Below are positions 16,267 to 24,287 of a stretch of 64,000 bases of DNA, in pieces. Where the stretch lies: assembly GCF_001423965.1 (NCBI RefSeq), contig NZ_LMPV01000011.1:598-64597 (forward strand), in the 5' to 3' direction. The position numbers and the translations under genes were made by a program. This stretch comes from Exiguobacterium sp. Leaf196 (GTDB taxonomy: Bacteria; Bacillota; Bacilli; Exiguobacteriales; Exiguobacteriaceae). The notes under the pieces are model-generated. The model made no database searches. It was given only the letters and a program-made list of their open reading frames with translations, and had not been told where the DNA came from. The first letter of the stretch is position 1. Every line of letters begins with the position of its first letter.

Positions 16267-18060
16267 ATGAGCGCTACTCCCATCGTCATTGCTGTCATCT
16301 GTATCTTATTAATCGCGTATCGTCTCTACGGTACATTCATGGCTGCGAAAGTCTTAAAAATCAAAGATGATCGCGAAACGCCTGCTCATAAACTAGCGGA
16401 CGGAAAAGATTACGTTCCAACGAACAAATGGGTCTCATTCGGACACCATTTTGCGGCAATCGCTGCTGCTGGTCCACTCGTCGGACCTGTCCTTGCTGCT
16501 CAGTTCGGCTACCTACCCGGCTTACTGTGGCTCTTGATCGGTGCCGTCATCGGGGGAGCGGTCCATGATATGGTCGTCCTGTTTGCCTCGATGCGTCAAG
16601 ATGGTCAATCGTTGTCCGAAGTCGCTAAAAAAGAATTAGGTCCCGTCGCTGGTTTTTGTGCCGGTCTTGCGATGCTCTTCATCATCACGATTACGATGGC
16701 GGGACTATCGATGGTCGTCCTGCACGCACTTGAACATAATCCATGGGGCACATTCGCTGTCTTCTCGACGATTCCGATCGCGATGCTCGTTGGGATTTAC
16801 TTACGTAAAGGTGGTAACCTAGCCCTTGCTTCAACAGTCGGTTTTCTACTCATCTTAGCTGCGATTGGTTTTGGTCCTCAGTTGACGGAAACATTCATCG
16901 GTGACTGGTTCGACCTGTCCTCTCGTCAGCTCGCAATCGCTCTACCGATTTATGCATTCTTCGCTGCGGCACTGCCTGTATGGCTCTTGCTCGCACCACG
17001 CGACTATCTATCAAGTTTCATGAAGATCGGTGTTTTCCTTGCCTTAATCGTTGGTGTCTTCATCATCAACCCGGACATTCGATTCCCAGCATTCACGAAG
17101 TTCGTTGATGGCGGTGGTCCAATCATCGCTGGTCCAGTCTGGCCATTCATCTCGATCACGATTGCCTGTGGTGCAATCTCTGGTTTCCACGCTTTCGTTG
17201 GTTCTGGTACGACACCGAAGATGATTAATCGGTGGAGTGACATCAAACCGGTTGCTTTTGGTGCCATGCTTGTTGAATGTCTTGTTGCCGTCATGGCATT
17301 GATTGCTGCGACATCTCTTGAAGTCGGTGATTACTTTGCCATCAACTCAACACCAGAAGTATTCGCAACTCTAGGTATGAGCACGGTCTACTTGGATGAT
17401 TTATCTCGTGAAATCGGACTCGACCTTGCAGGTCGAACGGGTGGTGCCGTTTCACTCGCCGTCGGTATGACGTTCATCTTCCGCGCCATCCCATGGTTCA
17501 AAGAAATTGCCGGTTTCTTCTTCCAATTCGTCATTCTGTTCGAAGCGGTCTTCATTTTAACTGCAATCGACGCAGGAACACGTGTCGCCCGTTACTTGAT
17601 TCAAGATTTCTTCGGTGAATTCTATAAACCACTCAAACGCGTCGACTGGATTCCAGGTGCAATCTTTGCTTCAGCACTCGGTACGTTCTTCTGGGGCTAT
17701 CTCCTGTTCTCAGGTGACATCGGTTCGATTTGGGCATTATTCGGGGTATCAAATCAGCTGATGGCTTCAATCGGCTTGATCATCGGAACGACGATCATCT
17801 TGAAAATCGCCGATAAAAAAGTCTATGCCCTGACGACGTTCATCCCGCTCGTCTACCTCCTGATCACAGTAACATTTGCTGATATCTGGATGGTCGCAAA
17901 CGTTTATGCAAATCCAGATTCTCCAGGATTTAGCGTCTTGAATACCGTCTTATCCGTAACGATGGGACTGCTCGCGATCGTCATTACGATCTCAGCCGTC
18001 AAGAAATGGATTGAACTATTGAATTCACCACGTTGGGAAAATCAAAAACGTTCTGCGTAA
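16267..18060 (+). CDS. cstA: CstA-family carrier, probable pyruvate/peptide transporter
   Basis: This 597-residue integral membrane protein of the CstA (carbon starvation) family has many helices throughout. Conserved segments include HHFAAIAAAGPLVGPVLAAQFGYLPGLLW, IGGAVHDMVVLFAS and GSGTTPKMI. Its length equals B. subtilis CstA and is shorter than E. coli CstA/BtsT (about 700). E. coli BtsT is a pyruvate:H+ symporter induced by a LytS/LytR-type pair; CstA is linked to peptide and pyruvate uptake. The position directly after lytSR and the cre site suggest pyruvate-induced, glucose-repressed uptake. AGAGGAGGAATTTTAG gives a strong ribosome site. A terminator follows at 18079-18109. Confidence 0.88.
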   Translation: MSATPIVIAVICILLIAYRLYGTFMAAKVLKIKDDRETPAHKLADGKDYVPTNKWVSFGHHFAAIAAAGPLVGPVLAAQFGYLPGLLWLLIGAVIGGAVHDMVVLFASMRQDGQSLSEVAKKELGPVAGFCAGLAMLFIITITMAGLSMVVLHALEHNPWGTFAVFSTIPIAMLVGIYLRKGGNLALASTVGFLLILAAIGFGPQLTETFIGDWFDLSSRQLAIALPIYAFFAAALPVWLLLAPRDYLSSFMKIGVFLALIVGVFIINPDIRFPAFTKFVDGGGPIIAGPVWPFISITIACGAISGFHAFVGSGTTPKMINRWSDIKPVAFGAMLVECLVAVMALIAATSLEVGDYFAINSTPEVFATLGMSTVYLDDLSREIGLDLAGRTGGAVSLAVGMTFIFRAIPWFKEIAGFFFQFVILFEAVFILTAIDAGTRVARYLIQDFFGEFYKPLKRVDWIPGAIFASALGTFFWGYLLFSGDIGSIWALFGVSNQLMASIGLIIGTTIILKIADKKVYALTTFIPLVYLLITVTFADIWMVANVYANPDSPGFSVLNTVLSVTMGLLAIVITISAVKKWIELLNSPRWENQKRSA

Positions 18061-18078
18061 GCGGATTAGTTATATGAT

Positions 18079-18109
18079 AAAAGGCAGTGGACGCATCCAC
18101 TGCCTTTTT
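18079..18109 (+). terminator. Bidirectional terminator between cstA and the ECF operon
   Basis: AAAAGGCAGTGG pairs with CCACTGCCTTTTT around ACGCAT. T runs exist on both strands, so it can end both the cstA transcript and the leftward ECF operon. Confidence 0.85.
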
Positions 18110-18121
18110 CGTATCTCATGC

Positions 18122-18946
18122 TTAGAACGGATTATAAAATCGATTGCCATCATGGAAAGTGACGACAAACGAGAAGATCGTCAAAAGTACTACACAACTG
18201 ATGGCGACATAATCAATTCGTGTCATCGTCTGTTGGTTGTACCACGTCCGCTTTCGTCCCGCACCAAATCCACGGAGATCCATCGCATTGCTGACGGTTT
18301 CAATTCGTTCGAGACTCGTAAACAGCAACGGAAGTAAAATCTGGATGCTATTACGCGCCCGTTGCCAAAGCGAACCATGCGAGACGGCAATTCCCCGCGC
18401 TTCCTGAGCGTTCGCAATCGTCCGAAAGTCCGCTTGTACGTCTGGAATATAACGGAGCGCTAATGAGACAGCGAAGGCGATTTTATACGGTACACCAATC
18501 CGGTTCAACGAGGACGCGAATTCTGTCGGATGGGTCGTGACGAGAAACAACACAGCAATCGGAACGATCACACTGTATTTTAAGATGAGATTAAACAAAT
18601 AAAATAATTGTTCTGATGTTATCGTAAAGCGACCAACGCCTTCAAATAAAACGTGACGCGAACCGTAGATTTCAACGCCCTGCTCTGGTTCGAATAGATA
18701 AACGGCGAGTGCATTAATCAGAACAAATATTGCTGTAAAGATCAAAACGAATCGGACTTCCCGAAACTGAATACGTGACAATCGGAATAACACGATGCTG
18801 ACTAAACCAAGAACAAGTAAGACACGTGTATCATAGGTAAACATCGTTGCTGTCGTAAATAACAAGAATCCGATCAGTTTCGTCGTTCCCGTCAATCGAT
18901 GAATCGGTGACGCTTTTTCAATATAGCCAAGCATTTCTACAGCCAT
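18122..18946 (-). CDS. ecfT: ECF transporter transmembrane component EcfT
   Basis: This 274-residue EcfT-like (CbiQ family) protein has about five to six membrane helices, mostly in residues 20-125 and 240-265. The two coupling motifs that dock on the ATPases are clear: ANAQEARGI and AMDLRGFG (Ala-Arg-Gly type), in a cytosolic helical region. It couples ATP hydrolysis to S-component toppling during micronutrient uptake. The start overlaps the end of the double ATPase gene by 10 bases. It is the last gene of the T-box-led operon SAM hydrolase - S component - ATPase - EcfT. A dedicated (group I) ECF system is implied, since S, A and T are together. Confidence 0.9.
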   Translation of the reverse strand: MAVEMLGYIEKASPIHRLTGTTKLIGFLLFTTATMFTYDTRVLLVLGLVSIVLFRLSRIQFREVRFVLIFTAIFVLINALAVYLFEPEQGVEIYGSRHVLFEGVGRFTITSEQLFYLFNLILKYSVIVPIAVLFLVTTHPTEFASSLNRIGVPYKIAFAVSLALRYIPDVQADFRTIANAQEARGIAVSHGSLWQRARNSIQILLPLLFTSLERIETVSNAMDLRGFGAGRKRTWYNQQTMTRIDYVAISCVVLLTIFSFVVTFHDGNRFYNPF

Positions 18947-20640
18947 TGTTCCCGCTCCTTTCGCTCCGCCGTAATCACGGACTCGATGAATCGTTCCGCA
19001 TCGATGTCGAGATGTTTCGCTATCGTAAAGAGCGATGTTTGCTTTAAATGGGCATGATGCAGCAACTGTTCTTGATTTAGCAGTCCAAATGACGTTCCGG
19101 CGTAACGGATGCGTCCAGCTTGCACCAGGCAGACTTGATCGCTGTACTCTAAGACGAGATGCATATCATGCGTGATGATGAGTAACGTCATCCCCTCTTG
19201 TTTCAATCCTTCTAAAAAGCCCATCATATCCGAATAATGCCGGTAATCTTGACCAGCTGTCGGTTCATCGAGAATCAAGATATCCGGTCGTCGAACGAGA
19301 ATCGAAGCAATCGTCACCCGTTTCTTCTGACCAAAACTTAGTGCTTGGATCGGCCAATTGCGAAACGGATATAATCCGCAGCGACGTAACGTCTGCTCGA
19401 GACGCTCGTTTTCTTCCGCTTCACTCAATCCGAGTGTCTGCATCCCGTAGCGAATTTCCTCCTGCACGAGGTGCTTCGAAATCATATGATTCGGATTTTG
19501 CAGGACGAATCCGATTGACCCTGCCCGCTCGGCGATCGGTTGGTGCGTAATGTCGGTCCCGTTAAGTAGGATTCGGCCACTCGTTGACCGTTGATAACCA
19601 CTCAACACTTTCGCAAGCGTTGATTTCCCTGCACCATTCTGACCGACGATCGTTGTCAGTGTTCCTTTTTGAAAAGTCGCCGTCACATCTTCAAGCACTG
19701 GCGTTCCTTGATGATAATGAAACGCCAACTGCTCAAGTTCAAGCAATGAATCAGAGATTGCAGCCTCTTTTTGAGGAGCTTCTTCTAAACGTTCTAACAC
19801 GTCTTTCTGGTTGAACTGCTCTAAAAAAGGATCGATGCGGCTCGGCTGATCTACAGACTCCACGGTCATGCCAGCCCAGCGTGCGGCACTGACATAGAGG
19901 GGTTCACGCAATATTGCTTGTTGCAGTTTTCCGTTACTTAAGATGACGTCAGGATGATGATCGGCGATAATTTCTCCGTCGACCATGACGATGATGCGAT
20001 CAAATGGAATGACCAGTACATCCTCGATTCGGTGTTCAACGACGATCAGTGTTCGGTTCGTATCGCGTTGCAGTCGATCCATTAACATCATCGCTTCTTG
20101 ACCCGCTACCGGATCGAGATTTGCGAGTGGTTCATCAAACAATAAGATATCCGCATCTTCGACGAGAACTCCAGCCAATGCCGCCCGTTGTCGCTGACCT
20201 CCTGATAAATCATTTAATCGCGCTTGCAAAAGCGTCTCGACGTCCGTCATCCGTGCGACGCGTTCGACGATCTCGTGCATTTCCGGTCGCCCTGTCTGTT
20301 TGTTCTCGAGCGCAAAGGCAATGTCTTCGCCAACCGATAAACCAACGAACTGCGCATCTGGATCCTGTAACACCGTGCCAATATGCAGCGAACGATCAAA
20401 TAACGATAACGTCCGGGCATCCTGCCCTTTGATCAGAACCTGTCCTTTCCACGTTCCCGGGTACGAGAATGGAATCAACCCATTGATGCACTGAGCAAGC
20501 GTACTTTTTCCTGAACCCGAAGGTCCAACAATTAAGATGCGTTCGCCTGCTTGAATCGTTAACTGAATCTGCCGGAGTGTCGGTTCCGACTGACTCCGAT
20601 ATGTAAATGAAAAATCCTGAAATTCAATCACGTTTGTCAT
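18937..20640 (-). CDS. ECF transporter double ATPase (EcfA-EcfA' fusion)
   Basis: This 567-residue protein has two ABC ATPase domains in tandem. Domain 1 (about 1-235) has Walker A GPSGSGKST (39-47), signature LSGGQRQR and Walker B ILLFDEPLANLD. Domain 2 (about 300-560) has Walker A GQNGAGKST, a variant signature LSFGQKKR, and Walker B ILILDEPTAGQD. Fused pairs like this (YkoD type) drive ECF importers. The start is ATG 20640, with GGGGGGAGAAAGAC upstream; the frame runs 22 codons further without a ribosome site. It overlaps ecfT by 10 bases and follows the S-component gene by 70 bases with no terminator. The change of Gly to Phe in the second signature is a common degenerate site. Confidence 0.92.
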   Translation of the reverse strand: MTNVIEFQDFSFTYRSQSEPTLRQIQLTIQAGERILIVGPSGSGKSTLAQCINGLIPFSYPGTWKGQVLIKGQDARTLSLFDRSLHIGTVLQDPDAQFVGLSVGEDIAFALENKQTGRPEMHEIVERVARMTDVETLLQARLNDLSGGQRQRAALAGVLVEDADILLFDEPLANLDPVAGQEAMMLMDRLQRDTNRTLIVVEHRIEDVLVIPFDRIIVMVDGEIIADHHPDVILSNGKLQQAILREPLYVSAARWAGMTVESVDQPSRIDPFLEQFNQKDVLERLEEAPQKEAAISDSLLELEQLAFHYHQGTPVLEDVTATFQKGTLTTIVGQNGAGKSTLAKVLSGYQRSTSGRILLNGTDITHQPIAERAGSIGFVLQNPNHMISKHLVQEEIRYGMQTLGLSEAEENERLEQTLRRCGLYPFRNWPIQALSFGQKKRVTIASILVRRPDILILDEPTAGQDYRHYSDMMGFLEGLKQEGMTLLIITHDMHLVLEYSDQVCLVQAGRIRYAGTSFGLLNQEQLLHHAHLKQTSLFTIAKHLDIDAERFIESVITAERKEREQWL

Positions 20641-20710
20641 GTCTTTCTCCCCCCAAGCTAAATGAGCTATGTCCCTGCCGTTTCTTCGCACAGGATCATA
20701 GCTCATTCGG

Positions 20711-21262
20711 TCAAACTTCGCGTTTCAAGCTGCCTGCTTTACTTCTTGTTTTGGCATACGTGACGAGTAATAACGTTCCGATGACACCGACTGTCAAGAT
20801 GTTTGATGTCGCAGCGACCGCACCTTGAACGAAGACTTTATTCGCCGGCTCCGTGTAAATTAAAATATCGAGTACAGGTGCGATGATGATCCAACCAATC
20901 GCTTGCACGATGGCTTGTGTGGCGTTGAATAAAACGATTTTACGAGTCGTCAATCCGCCTTCTTCTAAACGAATTCGGTTAGCAATCAATCCGATACCAA
21001 ACCCGACGAACCCGGAGACGATGACCCAACTCCACCACGGGGAACCGTATAAAATCGCATCTTTTAAGCCATGACCGATCAGACCGATCAAGCCGGCTGT
21101 AACCGGTCCGAACAAGACCGCCATGAATGCGAGAAATGCATAGGCTGTCTCGATTGACGTGTTCGGTACGCCTGTCGGAATCGCAGCGAATCGACTTAAA
21201 ATGATGAATACAGCTGCTCCGATCCCAGTTGCGACGATTTGTTTTGTCGTAAATCCTTTCAT
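20711..21262 (-). CDS. ECF transporter S component, UPF0397 type
   Basis: This 183-residue protein has six predicted helices and matches UPF0397/ECF S-component proteins: [31 protein letters not shown] at the N-terminus, [20 protein letters not shown] and GSPWWSWVI following. S components bind the substrate in the membrane and give specificity. Comparative genomics has proposed methionine-related substrates for some ECF systems under methionine control; here the T-box and SAM hydrolase point the same way, but the substrate is unproven. The start overlaps the SAM-hydrolase stop by 4 bases. A GGAGGAGAT ribosome site lies before ATG. Confidence 0.85.
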   Translation of the reverse strand: MKGFTTKQIVATGIGAAVFIILSRFAAIPTGVPNTSIETAYAFLAFMAVLFGPVTAGLIGLIGHGLKDAILYGSPWWSWVIVSGFVGFGIGLIANRIRLEEGGLTTRKIVLFNATQAIVQAIGWIIIAPVLDILIYTEPANKVFVQGAVAATSNILTVGVIGTLLLVTYAKTRSKAGSLKREV

Positions 21263-22116
21263 GTTCGATCTCCTCCTTTAATGTGTTGTACGCTAACACT
21301 CCAATCATTTCCGATTCCAACTTCAAATGCATGTGCAAACGAACCTTGATTCAAGGCAAGAGCAATCTGATCCAGCGAATTGATGTAGACGACTCCTGAA
21401 CCGACCGGCACATCGGCGAACGAATGACCGAAGAGCAGTGTTTGTTCGTAGACGATCCGGTCTCGGTACGAAACCCTTACCTTGACGTGGTTGCCGATAT
21501 CAAGACCCACCTGGCGGACGAGCGTGACCGGGATGTTCGTCCAGACGTTTCCGAAGCGAACATCGAGAATCTCGACGATACCGGTAACACCGTTGTCCGA
21601 CGATGAAGCAAATGTCCGGTCGAGTAAGACGAGTTCTTCAGTAGGTAAAAGCGGTCCCACCTCTTCGAACGTGATGACGTGACTCGATAATCGCGCACCC
21701 GTGAAGGCAAAGATATCTCGTCCGTGAAACGTATACGATTCACCCATCCGAGGCAGACGATGCCGTCGATCATCGAGTTGTCTCACTTCCGCAATGTATC
21801 CGGCTTGCCAAAGATGCGTCAACGTCCCATTATCCGGTGTAATGATGTATTGATTGGTCCGTGTTCGCGCGACGACACTCTTTCGCCTCGACCCGACACC
21901 CGGATCGACGACAGAAACGAACACCGTTTGCTCCGTCCAGTACGGCACCGTCTGTAGTAACCGATAGGACGCTTCCCAAATGTGGAATGGCGGAATGTCA
22001 TGCGTTAAATCAAAAATCCGAATCTCCGGATTGATGCTATGGGCAACCCCATACATCGCACTGACCGCCCCGTCACTCACACCAAAGTCTGATTGCAATA
22101 CCAATGCTTCTGCCAT
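21259..22116 (-). CDS. SAM hydrolase (S-adenosyl-L-methionine hydroxide adenosyltransferase, DUF62)
   Basis: This 285-residue DUF62 enzyme belongs to the fluorinase/chlorinase fold. The hydrolase triad is intact: Asp71 and Arg78 in DPGVGSRR (spacing of seven) and His131 in FHGRDIF. This set marks family members that split SAM with water into adenosine and methionine rather than halogenases. N-terminal [10 protein letters not shown] and TPDNGTL also fit. The start at 22116 has AGGAGGATGACG upstream; the frame runs into the T-box terminator region further up, which is not coding. It is the first gene after the T-box and shares 4 bases with the S-component gene. Confidence 0.92.
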   Translation of the reverse strand: MAEALVLQSDFGVSDGAVSAMYGVAHSINPEIRIFDLTHDIPPFHIWEASYRLLQTVPYWTEQTVFVSVVDPGVGSRRKSVVARTRTNQYIITPDNGTLTHLWQAGYIAEVRQLDDRRHRLPRMGESYTFHGRDIFAFTGARLSSHVITFEEVGPLLPTEELVLLDRTFASSSDNGVTGIVEILDVRFGNVWTNIPVTLVRQVGLDIGNHVKVRVSYRDRIVYEQTLLFGHSFADVPVGSGVVYINSLDQIALALNQGSFAHAFEVGIGNDWSVSVQHIKGGDRT

Positions 22117-22149
22117 CTCGTCATCCTCCTCCTGCGGGAACGTCTCCAC

Positions 22150-22435
22150 AAAAAAAGACACCACGCCCTTATTTCTCAGGACGTGATGTCTGATCACGTG
22201 GTACCACCTTCGTTCATGACTCAACTCACGCTCAGCCACCTCTAGGAGTACGAGACTCCATGGAATGCTAACGGTATCCTTCCTACCGGTCGGTTCTACT
22301 GATGAACACGGTTCACGTTCTTCCGACTGCTCCGGGACCATCTTCAAGTATCGAAATCGTCTCATTTCCAGCAACAGAGACTCTCTATCGATTTCCAATC
22401 ACTTTACTCTTCCCATCTACACATGCAGATTCAGT
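22150..22435 (-). promoter_or_regulatory. T-box riboswitch, probable methionine (ATG) specifier
   Basis: Minus-strand leader of about 290 bases. The T-box sequence AAGGTGGTACCACG is at 22197-22210. The terminator (22157-22168 with 22179-22190, then seven T) follows. Stem I carries AGAGAG and GGAAAT apical elements closed by GAAATCG/CGATTTC. Below, AAGT/ACTT and GGGA/TCCC helices flank an internal loop with AGAGTA opposite GAAGATGG. The trinucleotide after GAAG is ATG, so uncharged tRNA-Met is the likely ligand (GAT, Asp, is the alternative frame). Binding would allow readthrough into the SAM hydrolase-ECF operon. Confidence 0.9.
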
Positions 22436-22454
22436 TGTCTGAAAATTTAAATTA

Positions 22455-22483
22455 ATAGTACAACCGTTTTATTCCTGGCGCAA
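22455..22483 (-). promoter_or_regulatory. Promoter of the T-box operon
   Basis: TTGCGC (22478-22483) and TACTAT (22455-22460) on the minus strand, 17 bases apart, directly after the stop of the upstream gene and about 20 bases before stem I. The boxes are only moderate matches. Confidence 0.5.
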
Positions 22484-22489
22484 GGTTTT

Positions 22490-22933
22490 TTACTCAGAAA
22501 TCTTTAAATTCGTCGTCCGGATCGTTCCCCATGGTGACACATCCGCTCGGACTTCCAGTGCTTTTGCTTTTTCGTATTGTTTTCCGCTTCCCTGTTCGAC
22601 ATAATACTGCGTCAACTGCGGAATCGATACATATTGATCGTAATAATCGCCGGCGACACTTCCGAAGAATCGTTCATTCGAAATCCGATCGATTTGAGCA
22701 TAACCGGAAGCATTTGTTTTGAAGCTGACATAGACACGTCCGTTTTGAATCCTCGGACCAGGTTTTAAATCTGGGTACTGAAGCATCACGTATTCGCCGT
22801 AAACGGGATCAAACGGATCAAACGGTTCTGCCCGAAAACGGTACGATGTCCCGAACCAGGAGGTCGCAAAAAAGCTGACGATCAACAGACCGACGGCGCA
22901 TGTCTGCAATATTGGTATCAGATAACGCTTCAT
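22490..22933 (-). CDS. GDYXXLXY-type small membrane-anchored protein
   Basis: This 147-residue protein has one N-terminal membrane helix (about 7-28) and an extracytoplasmic domain holding GEYVMLQY at about 46-53, the GDYxxLxY motif that names this family. Its function is not known; members are usually coded next to DUF2157 membrane proteins, as here. The start overlaps the stop of the DUF2157 gene by 4 bases, so the two are coexpressed and probably interact. No terminator separates it from the T-box promoter downstream. Confidence 0.8.
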   Translation of the reverse strand: MKRYLIPILQTCAVGLLIVSFFATSWFGTSYRFRAEPFDPFDPVYGEYVMLQYPDLKPGPRIQNGRVYVSFKTNASGYAQIDRISNERFFGSVAGDYYDQYVSIPQLTQYYVEQGSGKQYEKAKALEVRADVSPWGTIRTTNLKISE

Positions 22934-24126
22934 GACGTCACACCTCCTTTACGGCGTAACCACCATAAGACACCGGACAATAAGAAGATGAGTAGCGCAC
23001 CAATGAGGAAAAATAAGGACATGTTTAAACGATCCCATGCATATATGACATATATCGCAATTTGAACGAGAATGAAATAGAGAAAGGCTGGCCAGACGAC
23101 TGCATGACGGCGTTCTTGATATAACAGATACAGTAGCGCGGATAATTCAAAGAGAATGGCAAGTAGAATTGCCTGTTCATCAATCCAGAGTACTCCGACG
23201 AATCCAAGCGGTACGATGAACAACAATCCACGACATTTTTGATAGAGAAAGATTCCTAGACCGGTGGAGACGATAGCTAACAGTACCGCTTCTGTCACGG
23301 AGGGTAATACGACGTTTGATTCCGCACGAACGGATAAATAGATGATCGAACTGATAGCAGCGACGACCAGATAGACCATCTCGACGATACGGCGATTGGA
23401 TTCCTCACGAACAAGCCAGAGAACTGGAACAAGCAAAAATAGCGTCCAAATCGGCCACAGGAATCCGTCATATGATACGAGGAGAAACAAGGATAGACCG
23501 CTGAAAAAAAGAAACAGCCAGCTAAATAAAAGCGACGGCAGCTGTTGACTGAAGTAAAACCAGCTGAACGAAAGTATAATCATAAGACTAAAGGACGTCC
23601 AGTCAAGATAACTCGCCTGCTCCTGACCAAATCCCCCAAGACTCGTGAAGATCGTCCATCCGGAAAGAAAGGCGACGACACCGTATGCCTCATGACGCCA
23701 AAGTACATAATGTACTAACGCGGCGACAAACACACACCAACCGAGTAATGATCCTTCCATCGGCAAATGAAAACTTTGAACCACGACGAGAATTGAGGCA
23801 CCAAATGCTAGGATTCCACCGATTCGAAAGACAATCGGATGAAGAATATGACGACGTTCCGAAAGATCTGCCACGATGTAACAGCTCCACATGAGTACTA
23901 CGACGAGTCCGATTTTCCAGCCGACTGGCATCGCTTGCCAATTAGCAGCCAAAAAGCTGAATACAGCCAATACGACGAAGGTACCTCCAATGATTAATAA
24001 CAAAGGCAGACGTTGTTTTGTTGAACGTTGATTTTCATAGTTCAGAATTCGTTCAACAGTTGCTTCATCCAAAAGACCTGCATCTTGCCACTCTCTTATT
24101 TTACGAAACTGCTTCACCGTACCCAC
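22930..24126 (-). CDS. DUF2157 domain membrane protein
   Basis: This 398-residue protein has a short soluble N-terminus (WQDAGLLDEATVERILNYE, typical of DUF2157) and then about twelve membrane helices. The function of the family is unknown. GAAGGAGGTGGGTAC gives a strong ribosome site before the ATG. It forms a two-gene operon with the GDYXXLXY protein. A well-formed promoter (GTGACA, 16 bases, TATAAT) lies at 24195-24222. Confidence 0.82.
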   Translation of the reverse strand: MGTVKQFRKIREWQDAGLLDEATVERILNYENQRSTKQRLPLLLIIGGTFVVLAVFSFLAANWQAMPVGWKIGLVVVLMWSCYIVADLSERRHILHPIVFRIGGILAFGASILVVVQSFHLPMEGSLLGWCVFVAALVHYVLWRHEAYGVVAFLSGWTIFTSLGGFGQEQASYLDWTSFSLMIILSFSWFYFSQQLPSLLFSWLFLFFSGLSLFLLVSYDGFLWPIWTLFLLVPVLWLVREESNRRIVEMVYLVVAAISSIIYLSVRAESNVVLPSVTEAVLLAIVSTGLGIFLYQKCRGLLFIVPLGFVGVLWIDEQAILLAILFELSALLYLLYQERRHAVVWPAFLYFILVQIAIYVIYAWDRLNMSLFFLIGALLIFLLSGVLWWLRRKGGVTS

Positions 24127-24194
24127 CTCCTTCGAAGTGTTAGATACTAATTAAATTCCCGATTTAACACTGTCTCAAGCCCAGATTCACAGGG

Positions 24195-24222
24195 ATTATA
24201 AGCTATTTGTTCCGTTTGTCAC
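24195..24222 (-). promoter_or_regulatory. Sigma-A promoter of the DUF2157 operon
   Basis: On the minus strand GTGACA (five of six matches to TTGACA) is 16 bases from a perfect TATAAT. It is about 70 bases upstream of the start codon. Confidence 0.6.
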
Positions 24223-24237
24223 CGAATGTTGACAGAC

Positions 24238-24275
24238 AAAAAAAGTCAAGGAAGACGGGCTTCCTTGCCTTTTTT
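24238..24275 (-). terminator. Terminator of the chemoreceptor gene
   Basis: CAAGGAAG pairs with CTTCCTTG (24247-24254 and 24260-24267) with T/A runs on both sides. It lies just beyond the chemoreceptor stop codon. Confidence 0.85.
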
Positions 24276-24287
24276 TGATTTGATCAT

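Noticed and set aside
22117-22398. N-terminal extension of the SAM hydrolase frame
   Set aside because: These codons lie in the T-box leader and terminator; the ribosome site and family start are at 22116.
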